In this document: positions 1-5,526 of the stretch, piece by piece | Position numbering within the stretch: position 1 is the stretch's first letter | Layout: each line of letters opens with the position of its first letter | Assembly: GCA_964369425.1 (NCBI GenBank) | Contig: CAYJGW010000086.1 | Span: 1-7,069 of the forward strand | Direction: 5' to 3' | Length of the DNA stretch: 7,069 nucleotides | DNA from: CAUPWF01 sp964369425 | Lineage (GTDB): Bacteria; Bacillota; Clostridia; Lachnospirales; Lachnospiraceae | Program-made: the position numbers and the translations under genes | The notes under the pieces: generated by a model | The model's input: only the letters and a program-made list of their open reading frames with translations | What the model was told of the DNA's origin: nothing | Database searches by the model: none

Positions 1-796
1 GAGTTGGTACAAAGTTTTGAGCAACTGATTTTTTATATCCTTTTGATTTCACATAGAAGAATCCAAGAACCGAAAATACAACTGCACCTATAAAGTTGAC
101 AAACATATCTTTCATCGTATCTCGTAACCCTATATCAAGATATCCGCTTTCTACTAGCAATTCACCATCTACATAGACTTCGTTTATGTCATTGATTGAA
201 ACCACTGTATTCGTACGTGTAGCATCCAATGTAACAGAGTGAATCGCATCAATAATTGTATCTTTTTGCATGTCTAACTGAAAAAGTGAATCCATTCCAA
301 ATTCAAAAAACTCCCACAGGACTGCTATTGTCATTGAAAATGTAAAAGAACAAAGTGCCATAAAGGCAGGTGACATCTGAAATGCCAACTTTTCATTATT
401 ATTCAGCAATACTACGAGGGAAAATCCAACTGCCGCTGCCAAAAATCCATTGAGTGTATGTAACATGGTATCCCACCCATGTATTCTTACGTAAAAAGCA
501 TTAATTTCACCTAAAATCTCAGCTGCAAAAATAAAACAAAAAATAGTAATTTCCAGAGCTGGTGGTATCTCAATTCTCAATTTCACCTGTATCCAGCTCG
601 GTATATATAGTAGTAATAATGTCAATCCACAGATAAATACACTTTCATAATTACCTAAAAACAATTGACGTACAATCACTAAGACAATGATCAACCTCAT
701 GATATTAAATGCGAGAAAAGAACTCTTATGCTCTCTTAGTTCCTTTCGCATTGCTTCTTTCATTCTAGCTCTTTCTTCATTTTTCTTCTGACTCAT
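1..796 (-). CDS. DUF2238/YjdF-like multi-pass membrane protein (C-terminus cut off by window edge)
   Basis: This frame is open from an ATG at 796 to the window edge: 265 codons with no stop. I chose this start because an AAAGGA ribosome site (803-808) lies 6 nt upstream; the next in-frame ATG (763) has none. The start overlaps the end of the PAP2 gene by 20 bp, so the two are probably co-translated. After a charged N-terminus come about six hydrophobic segments (roughly residues 31-47, 52-69, 80-96, 115-131, 145-163, 232-250). Polar motifs at membrane borders are W108-D109-x3-H113 with G117, W161-E162-x2-E165, and D226-x3-D230-x3-N234. This order (WD-H-G, then E, then D-x3-D-x3-N-x2-G) resembles the DUF2238 family of E. 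coli YjdF, whose function is unknown. Residues 180-225 form a polar insert of about 45 residues before the last helix. Family assignment is from memory of the motifs; no function is claimed. Confidence 0.72.
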   Translation of the reverse strand, partial: MSQKKNEERARMKEAMRKELREHKSSFLAFNIMRLIIVLVIVRQLFLGNYESVFICGLTLLLLYIPSWIQVKLRIEIPPALEITIFCFIFAAEILGEINAFYVRIHGWDTMLHTLNGFLAAAVGFSLVVLLNNNEKLAFQMSPAFMALCSFTFSMTIAVLWEFFEFGMDSLFQLDMQKDTIIDAIHSVTLDATRTNTVVSINDINEVYVDGELLVESGYLDIGLRDTMKDMFVNFIGAVVFSVLGFFYVKSKGYKKSVAQNFVPT

Positions 797-1385
797 ATTC
801 TATCCTTTCTTTATTTTCATCTGCTACCTTTATTTTTTCTCTCTTTTTTAGCTGCTTTTTAACTATCTTATAAACATTCCATACAATAAATCCACTAAAG
901 GTTCCTATTATTGAACCTGCTAAAACATCTGTAAAGAAATGCACGCCTACATATAATCTACTAAATGCCATCAATATTGCAAGCCAAAATAATACTGGCT
1001 TCATCCATTTATATGGAAGTGCTTTTTCTCCTATATAAAGCATTGCAAATGCAGCTGTTGTATGCCCCGAAGGAAAAGAATTTGGCTCTGGTGGCGACAT
1101 CAATGGTAATAACCCTTCCACCACAAGATATGGTCTTGGTCTAGATATTAATGGTTTAATCATTACATTCGTGAGCAAAACTCCTACCCCCATTGCCAAA
1201 AGTGCAAGAATCCCCACTTTTCTTGTCTTTTTAAAGCAAAGCATGGCAATGCTCATAATAATCCATATTAGTCCCACATCTCCCAGTTCTGTATACAAAA
1301 TCATAGGATCATTCAACCAATCAAACCTTAAAAAATTTTGTATAAATAATAATATTTCGTTATCTATCCTTTGTATAACTTCCAT
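777..1385 (-). CDS. PAP2-family membrane phosphatase (phosphatidic acid phosphatase / undecaprenyl-PP phosphatase type)
   Basis: This 202-residue protein carries all three signatures of the PAP2 acid phosphatase superfamily: K77-x6-R84-P85, P105-S106-G107-H108, and S142-R143-x5-H149-x3-D153. H149 is the expected phosphorylated nucleophile, D153 its relay partner and H108 the general acid. Hydrophobic segments lie at about 34-51, 56-73, 108-120, 129-141 and 154-174, so it is an integral membrane protein with its active site at a membrane face. Family members remove phosphate from lipid phosphates such as phosphatidic acid or undecaprenyl diphosphate; the sequence does not say which. The tail (175-202) is highly charged. 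A GAGG ribosome site (1391-1394) sits 5 nt before the ATG, within the 14-nt gap after the PHP gene, so this is the second gene of that operon. Confidence 0.93.
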   Translation of the reverse strand: MEVIQRIDNEILLFIQNFLRFDWLNDPMILYTELGDVGLIWIIMSIAMLCFKKTRKVGILALLAMGVGVLLTNVMIKPLISRPRPYLVVEGLLPLMSPPEPNSFPSGHTTAAFAMLYIGEKALPYKWMKPVLFWLAILMAFSRLYVGVHFFTDVLAGSIIGTFSGFIVWNVYKIVKKQLKKREKIKVADENKERIEYESEEK

Positions 1386-1399
1386 CTCATCCTCACTCT

Positions 1400-2185
1400 C
1401 TATTCAATCCTATATTTTTCCATTTTTCTCTCTTTATATTGACACACATATTTGAACCCAAACTCTTTTAAAAGACCTAGCGCCTCCTCAAAACCACCTT
1501 TATAATTGATTGCTTGATGGCAGTCGCTTCCAAGTGCAATATACTCTCCACCGCATTGCTGATATAATTGATAGATATAAGTTAAATAGGATGAATCTTT
1601 TTGATCATAATAAAATCTTGTATTAAACTCTAATGCCTTTCCATTTTCTATCAATCCTTTAAAAATGCGAATAAACTTGTCTTCAAATTGTGTAATATCT
1701 ATCTTATGAATGTATCTTAAAAAGTAGTCTATATGTCCAAAAATTTCATAGTTTTGATAAGATGTTATTGCCTCAATACACAAATCTAAGTATTCACTAT
1801 ATAATTCTTCTGCTGTTCCACTCTCCAAATATTGCTTAGTACCTACATCCGCTACACTACTTTCGTGAATGGATAACAACACTACATCAAATGGATATTT
1901 CCCTAATATCTCATCGTGTCGTTCCTCTAACCCTCTCTTATATCCAATTTCAATTCCCATTCTAATCTCAATATCACATTTTTCTGATAAGTTCCGAATG
2001 GTGTCTTGTTGCAACTCAAAATCAGGTATGACATCTCGTCCTACTAAACAACTTTCCAAATCCATGTGCTCTGTTGTCACAATTACCGAATCACCTCTTT
2101 TTTTTGCAGCTTCTATGTATGCTTCCATCGGCTCATCTGAATCAATGGACAAACTACTATGCATATGTTGATCTATTACTCTCAT
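1400..2185 (-). CDS. PHP-domain phosphoesterase, histidinol-phosphatase (HisJ/HisK)-like
   Basis: A 261-residue cytoplasmic protein with no signal or membrane segment, about the length of PHP-type histidinol phosphatases (HisJ/HisK). The PHP metal-site residues are present in order: H7-x-H9 near the N-terminus with D15, H40 in TTEH, E79 in GIEIG, H107 in SIHES, H151 in GHID, and D221-x-H223 in GSDCH. These would hold two or three metal ions (Mn, Fe or Zn) for phosphate-ester hydrolysis. Many distant PHP proteins are labelled histidinol phosphatase without proof. No his gene is in view and the neighbour is a lipid-type phosphatase, so the substrate stays open and no gene symbol is given. A GAGGAGAG ribosome site lies upstream of ATG 2185. 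This is the first gene of a leftward operon with PAP2 and the DUF2238-like gene. Confidence 0.88.
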   Translation of the reverse strand: MRVIDQHMHSSLSIDSDEPMEAYIEAAKKRGDSVIVTTEHMDLESCLVGRDVIPDFELQQDTIRNLSEKCDIEIRMGIEIGYKRGLEERHDEILGKYPFDVVLLSIHESSVADVGTKQYLESGTAEELYSEYLDLCIEAITSYQNYEIFGHIDYFLRYIHKIDITQFEDKFIRIFKGLIENGKALEFNTRFYYDQKDSSYLTYIYQLYQQCGGEYIALGSDCHQAINYKGGFEEALGLLKEFGFKYVCQYKERKMEKYRIE

Positions 2186-2225
2186 TTTAACTCTCCTCTT
2201 TTACTTCTCTCCATCATATTTTACC

Positions 2226-2231
2226 ATTATA
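2226..2231 (-). promoter_or_regulatory. Candidate -10 element for the PHP-PAP2 operon
   Basis: Read on the minus strand this is a perfect TATAAT, 40 nt upstream of the PHP start codon, with room for a short leader and the ribosome site. I find no convincing TTGACA-like -35 at 16-18 nt; the region upstream is A-rich. A 15-bp palindrome (2237-2251) covers the spacer, so an activator or repressor could act here. This is a motif-based inference only. Confidence 0.5.
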
Positions 2232-2236
2232 CAGAC

Positions 2237-2251
2237 TAAAAGTCACTTTTA
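2237..2251. repeat. 15-bp palindrome in the divergent control region (possible operator)
   Basis: TAAAAGT-C-ACTTTTA is a perfect inverted repeat of two 7-nt arms around one central base. It lies just upstream of the TATAAT facing the PHP gene, where a -35 to -10 spacer would be, and about 35 bp from the candidate promoter of the opposite gene. The position suits an operator for a dimeric regulator, but the arms are AT-rich and could arise by chance. It is too small and AT-rich to act as a terminator. Confidence 0.35.
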
Positions 2252-2287
2252 TTTTCCACTCTATTTCGTAAGCTTTCTCAAAAACTC

Positions 2288-2316
2288 TTGGATACTATTT
2301 TCATCTATGCTACACT
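2288..2316 (+). promoter_or_regulatory. Candidate sigma-A promoter of the clostripain-family gene
   Basis: TTGGAT (2288-2293) and TACACT (2311-2316) are separated by exactly 17 bp, and TGC directly precedes the -10, giving an extended -10. Each hexamer is imperfect (3/6 and 4/6 matches), but spacing and the TGn motif support it. Transcription would begin near 2323, giving a leader of about 23 nt with an AAAGGAG ribosome site (2332-2338) 7 nt before ATG 2346. Confidence 0.55.
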
Positions 2317-2345
2317 AATATCAAACAATACAAAGGAGATGAAAA

Positions 2346-4403
2346 ATGGAAAATATTGAAAAACCAGCAAAAAAGAAGAAAGGATGTCTCATCGTCGGTT
2401 GTTTACTTCCCATTATATTAGGGTTTCTAATCATTGTCGGACTCCTTATCTTTTTTCTCTTCACCCCGTCTACAGACCATGAGCCAACTGGTGAATTTTC
2501 AGGTACTGGCACTTATGGGGTTGACTTAGGTCTCGCAGATTTGCGTGAATTTTACACAGTTCCTAAAGGGGATGGAACGGATATTAATACTGTATTGGTT
2601 TACTTAATCGGTTCTGACTTAGAAAGTACAAACGGCTCTGCTTCTGATGACATTGCTGAAATGATGGAAGCAGAATTTGGTGATAACCTTAATCTTATCT
2701 TAATGACAGGAGGTGCTACTTCTTGGTATAACGAGCAGATTAGCAGTGACACCTGCCAATATTGGCAAGTTAAGGATGGGCAGTTACATTTACTCCAAGA
2801 CGACTTAGGGCTTCTTAATATGACCACTCCAGAAACACTAGTCGATTTTATAAACTATTCTGCCTCAACATTTCCAGCAGATCGCTATCATTTAATACTG
2901 TGGGATCATGGGGGTGGTACTCTTGGAGGCTTTGGTTTGGATGAGAACTACCCAGACTCAACTTTAACGCTACAATCTCTTGAAACTGCATTTAGTCAAT
3001 CTCCTGTGAAGTTTGACTTTGTTGGTTTCGATGCTTGCTTAATGGCAACTGCTGAAACAGCATATATGCTCGAGCCACATGCTGATTACTTAATTGCCTC
3101 TCAAGAAATCGAGCCAGGAAGTGGGTGGTATTATACCCATTGGCTGACTAACCTAGGTGCAAATCCTTCCATGCCTACTGTTGATGTAGGTGTCAATATC
3201 ATTGATGATTTTGTTGAAGTATGTACCTATCAAGAGATTGTTCCCCAAGCAACACTCTCTATAACCGAACTGCGACAAATGCCACATACATATGCAACCT
3301 TATCAACTTTTTTTGCAAATGCAACTATAGATATAAAAAATAATGGATATAAAAACTTGTCTCAAGCTAGAAGTAATGCCAAAGACTTTGGTGAAGGTGG
3401 ATATGATCAAATTGATGTGGTTGATTATATTAACGAATCTGGGGTTTCTGGTGGTGATGAGGCCATCGCAGCTCTGACAAGCGCTGTCAAATATACCAAT
3501 AATAGCCCCGATGTATCTGATGCAAATGGTCTAGCAATCTATTTTCCATATGATTATCTAGATTACTATACTTCCATGCAATCTATACTTCATGAGGTAG
3601 GATTTTCTGGAGATTATACAGAATTCTTTAACGTTTTTGTAAGTGCCATGTCGGGTGGACAAAGCCGTCGTAGTCAGGATACTGGAGTTCCTTTAACTGA
3701 AGATTATTCTACACAAGAGTGGTATGACTCTGAGACAGCCACTACATATGCCGAAGAATATTCAACTGAAATGCTTGATGATTTGATTATTGACGAAAAA
3801 GGCGATGGTTACGTTCTAAGTCTTAGCGATGAACAATGGGACGATATCAATTCGATTGAACTTCAGGTTCTTTTAGATGATGGCGAAGGTTATATCGATC
3901 TTGGAAGTGACAATGTATACGAATTTGACGATGATGGAGACCTGTTGATAGAATTTGATTATACTTGGGTAACTCTAGACGGACATACGGTTCCTTATTA
4001 CATGGAAGAAGACGTTTCTATCGATGAAACTACCTGGTATACTTTTGGATACGTTCCTGCATTTTTAAACGATGAAGAATATGTAGAAATTATGATATAT
4101 TGGGATAATGAAAATCCTGATGGATATGTAGCTGGATATCGAACTTACACCGAAGCTGGTGAACCAGCTGGAAAAGGTTACTTCCAATTAGAAGAAGGAG
4201 ATACTATAGAATGGGTTTTTGATTACTATACTTATGATGGAGATTTTGATGACTCCTACGTAATGGGTGATACATATCAAATAACTGGAGATGAACTCAT
4301 CGTAACTTATGATTCTGTGGAAGATTTAGATGCTCTAGTTTATTTTAAACTGACTGATATTTACAACAATGTTTTCGAGACAGAAGCTGTCTTGTATGAA
4401 TAG
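2346..4403 (+). CDS. Membrane-anchored clostripain-family (peptidase C11) cysteine protease with acidic C-terminal region
   Basis: A 685-residue protein. A lysine-rich N-terminus (K7-K12) and one long hydrophobic helix (about 14-39) suggest an uncleaved anchor with the rest outside the cell. The C11 peptidase core spans about 79-435: a VLVYLIGSDLE strand and turn at 83-93, the catalytic His188 in WDHGGG (186-191), and the catalytic Cys231 in FDACLMA (228-234). D229, two residues before the Cys, matches the acidic S1-pocket residue of PmC11, so cleavage after Arg or Lys is expected. Residues 451-685 are extremely acidic (about 65 Asp/Glu against 4 Lys/Arg) and rich in Tyr and Trp, with Asp-rich turns such as D528-D532, perhaps a calcium-stabilised beta domain. 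Clostripain and PmC11 mature by self-cleavage after a basic residue downstream of the His; here no Lys or Arg occurs at 189-221. The gene is monocistronic, between its own candidate promoter and a terminator. The substrate is unknown. Confidence 0.9.
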   Translation: MENIEKPAKKKKGCLIVGCLLPIILGFLIIVGLLIFFLFTPSTDHEPTGEFSGTGTYGVDLGLADLREFYTVPKGDGTDINTVLVYLIGSDLESTNGSASDDIAEMMEAEFGDNLNLILMTGGATSWYNEQISSDTCQYWQVKDGQLHLLQDDLGLLNMTTPETLVDFINYSASTFPADRYHLILWDHGGGTLGGFGLDENYPDSTLTLQSLETAFSQSPVKFDFVGFDACLMATAETAYMLEPHADYLIASQEIEPGSGWYYTHWLTNLGANPSMPTVDVGVNIIDDFVEVCTYQEIVPQATLSITELRQMPHTYATLSTFFANATIDIKNNGYKNLSQARSNAKDFGEGGYDQIDVVDYINESGVSGGDEAIAALTSAVKYTNNSPDVSDANGLAIYFPYDYLDYYTSMQSILHEVGFSGDYTEFFNVFVSAMSGGQSRRSQDTGVPLTEDYSTQEWYDSETATTYAEEYSTEMLDDLIIDEKGDGYVLSLSDEQWDDINSIELQVLLDDGEGYIDLGSDNVYEFDDDGDLLIEFDYTWVTLDGHTVPYYMEEDVSIDETTWYTFGYVPAFLNDEEYVEIMIYWDNENPDGYVAGYRTYTEAGEPAGKGYFQLEEGDTIEWVFDYYTYDGDFDDSYVMGDTYQITGDELIVTYDSVEDLDALVYFKLTDIYNNVFETEAVLYE

Positions 4404-4409
4404 TAACAG

Positions 4410-4450
4410 ACATAAAATAAGTGAATCGTTTCGATTCACTTATTTTATGT
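4410..4450. terminator. Bidirectional intrinsic terminator between convergent genes
   Basis: A perfect inverted repeat: left arm 4410-4428, 3-nt TTT loop 4429-4431, right arm 4432-4450 (19 bp per arm). The inner GTGAATCG/CGATTCAC stem carries the G-C pairs, and the outer AT-rich arm gives a U-rich tract on either strand (TTATTTTAT), so it can stop transcription from both directions. It starts 7 nt after the rightward peptidase stop codon. Its right arm contains the final codons and stop of the leftward DUF1294 gene. Confidence 0.9.
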
Positions 4451-4706
4451 AGTAATGCACCAAGCAAACTACAATTACTTGCATGATTAATATTATAGGT
4501 ATTCCTACGGAAAATTTCTTTTTTTTCGTTTTATGATGGCAGATTTTCATCCCTAAAAATGCACCTAAACTACCACCTATCAATGCAGTTCCAAGCAATG
4601 TTTTTTCTGGTATTCTCCATCTCCCTTTCTTCGCCTTTTGCTTGTCCAAGCAGAACATACACAGCGCAGTCAAGTTGATTCCCATCATATATATATATCC
4701 AATCAT
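4440..4706 (-). CDS. DUF1294 family small membrane protein
   Basis: An 88-residue protein with three hydrophobic segments (about 3-19, 36-53, 67-87). It carries the DUF1294 pattern: N11 in the first helix, then D21-K22 and A25, R31-I-P-E34, the G44-G45 helix with G48 and G52, then H58-K59-T60 and F65 before the last helix. The biochemical role is unknown; some family members in other bacteria are fused to a cold-shock RNA-binding domain. The ATG shares an ATGA with the stop of the HEPN gene (4703-4706) and its own ribosome site is weak (GTGGAA), so translation probably depends on the gene ahead. The stop lies in the right arm of the terminator hairpin. A run of six AT repeats (4687-4698) lies within codons 3-7. 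Confidence 0.87.
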   Translation of the reverse strand: MIGYIYMMGINLTALCMFCLDKQKAKKGRWRIPEKTLLGTALIGGSLGAFLGMKICHHKTKKKKFSVGIPIILIMQVIVVCLVHYYIK

Positions 4707-5146
4707 AGTTCCACTTTCTTTTCGATATATTTTTCTTCTATTTCCATCACTTCTAAATTTAGCGCTTTTCTCTTTTGATTGACCATTTCAATCGTCTTAT
4801 ACATGGTCTCTAGACATTCTCTACAAGATTCTTCATCTACGTCTACGTAGTTATCCCCTGGATATTTGGCATCATAGTAAAAATCCTTCAACATAGATAG
4901 TGCTCCTTTATCAATTAAAAACAATGGATCTTCTTTATGGATTTCTGTATATAACGCTCTTAAATTATGCGTTGTCAATAGCTTAAAAGGTTCTACACAA
5001 ACTCTCTCTACCACTGATTTCAGCATTTTTTCAGCAACTTGTTGTGCTCCTACTACTATCTGATTGTATAGGGGCAAGTGCAAAGTGGCCTGTAAATATA
5101 ACAAATCATTCATCCCTATTCTATAATAATCATTATTTGAACTCAT
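4703..5146 (-). CDS. HEPN-domain protein, partner of the adjacent nucleotidyltransferase (putative toxin)
   Basis: A 147-residue, mostly helical protein that I assign to the HEPN superfamily (Pfam HEPN, PF05168-like). Supporting segments are A34-Q-Q-x2-A-E-K-x-L-K (34-43), T59-H60-x-L62 with L65, and the Y91-x2-K94-Y95-P96 region before a charged helix; the C-terminal 25 residues are Lys/Glu-rich. In studied MNT/HEPN pairs, HEPN is an RNase toxin using an R-x4-6-H motif. Here the RYP-type arginine is Lys94 and no His follows at the right distance; R63-x6-H70 fits the string but lies in another helix. So it may be a non-nuclease HEPN or a divergent active one. A perfect AGGAGG (5152-5157) sits 5 nt before the ATG, giving strong translation. 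It overlaps the MNT gene by ATGA (5143-5146) and the DUF1294 gene likewise. Confidence 0.82.
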   Translation of the reverse strand: MSSNNDYYRIGMNDLLYLQATLHLPLYNQIVVGAQQVAEKMLKSVVERVCVEPFKLLTTHNLRALYTEIHKEDPLFLIDKGALSMLKDFYYDAKYPGDNYVDVDEESCRECLETMYKTIEMVNQKRKALNLEVMEIEEKYIEKKVEL

Positions 5147-5457
5147 CGAATCCTCCTATAATCTTTTTTAATCTGTTGTGAGAAAACAGAATCATCCGCT
5201 TCAAGATAAGTGGGTGTAACAAAAATAATATCAACTCTCAATTCTTCTGCTTCTTCACGAAGTGCACCACTTACTTTTCTCTCTGGTCTTTCATTTGTAA
5301 CGATACACAAATCAATATCACTTGTAGCCGTATGCTCTAATCTTGCGTAACTTCCAAACACACCAATTTCATCATACTTAACATCATACTGCTCTATTAG
5401 CTTCATGCACTTCTCAAGCCGCTCTAAAAAATTGCGTTCTACGCTACTTGATACCAT
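5143..5457 (-). CDS. Minimal nucleotidyltransferase (MNT), putative antitoxin of the HEPN protein
   Basis: A pol-beta superfamily minimal nucleotidyltransferase of 104 residues from the ATG at 5457. The catalytic pattern is exact: G35-S36, ten residues, then D47-x-D49, and the third acidic residue D76 in a VDIIFV strand. Known MntA proteins of this type transfer AMP from ATP to a tyrosine of their HEPN partner and so switch it off; that role here is inferred from the neighbour. Start choice: a longer frame begins at a GTG (5505) with only a weak ribosome site and would lie upstream of the predicted transcript start. ATG 5457 has AGAGGTGA (5463-5470) 5 nt upstream (8 nt from the GAGG core), so I prefer it. 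The stop overlaps the HEPN start (ATGA). Confidence 0.88.
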   Translation of the reverse strand: MVSSSVERNFLERLEKCMKLIEQYDVKYDEIGVFGSYARLEHTATSDIDLCIVTNERPERKVSGALREEAEELRVDIIFVTPTYLEADDSVFSQQIKKDYRRIR

Positions 5458-5462
5458 CTGAT

Positions 5463-5470
5463 TCACCTCT
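5463..5470 (-). promoter_or_regulatory. Ribosome binding site that fixes the MNT start
   Basis: On the minus strand this reads AGAGGTGA, a long match to the 16S anti-Shine-Dalgarno (AGGAGGTGA), 5 nt before ATG 5457. The GTG at 5505 and the ATG at 5487 have no comparable site, so translation most likely starts at 5457. Confidence 0.7.
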
Positions 5471-5495
5471 TCATTCTCATCTATCATTTCATACA

Positions 5496-5524
5496 ACTGT
5501 AACACAAATATGCTCTCATCTCAA
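5496..5524 (-). promoter_or_regulatory. Candidate promoter of the MNT-HEPN-DUF1294 unit
   Basis: On the minus strand: TTGAGA (5519-5524, 5 of 6 matches to TTGACA), a 17-bp spacer, and TACAGT (5496-5501, 4 of 6) with an extended -10 TGT just before it. A perfect TTGACA adjoins it (5525-5530) but has no -10 at proper spacing. Transcription would begin near 5489, leaving a leader of about 32 nt to ATG 5457. The promoter starts right at the 3' end of the DUF4153-type gene, so the MNT/HEPN unit can be expressed independently; I see no terminator in between, so read-through is also possible. Confidence 0.5.
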
Positions 5525-5526
5525 TG

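Noticed and set aside
1171..1455. Plus-strand open frame of 94 codons
   Set aside because: It lies opposite the PAP2 gene, which has all its catalytic motifs; the product has no recognisable features and no good ribosome site.
1869..2171. Plus-strand open frame of 100 codons
   Set aside because: Antisense to the PHP gene, whose metal-binding motifs fall in this stretch; Ser/Ile-rich composition typical of a shadow frame.
1400..2185. Naming the PHP gene hisJ or hisK
   Set aside because: The metal motifs define the PHP fold, not the substrate, and no histidine biosynthesis gene is in the window.
2321..2827. Minus-strand open frames (2321-2512 and 2600-2827)
   Set aside because: Both lie opposite the peptidase gene, cover its anchor and N-terminal region, and have no family signal.
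4937..4960. R63-x6-H70 in the HEPN protein as the RNase motif
   Set aside because: The spacing fits R-x4-6-H, but it follows the TH-x-L segment early in the domain, not the later helix where HEPN catalytic residues sit; probably coincidence.
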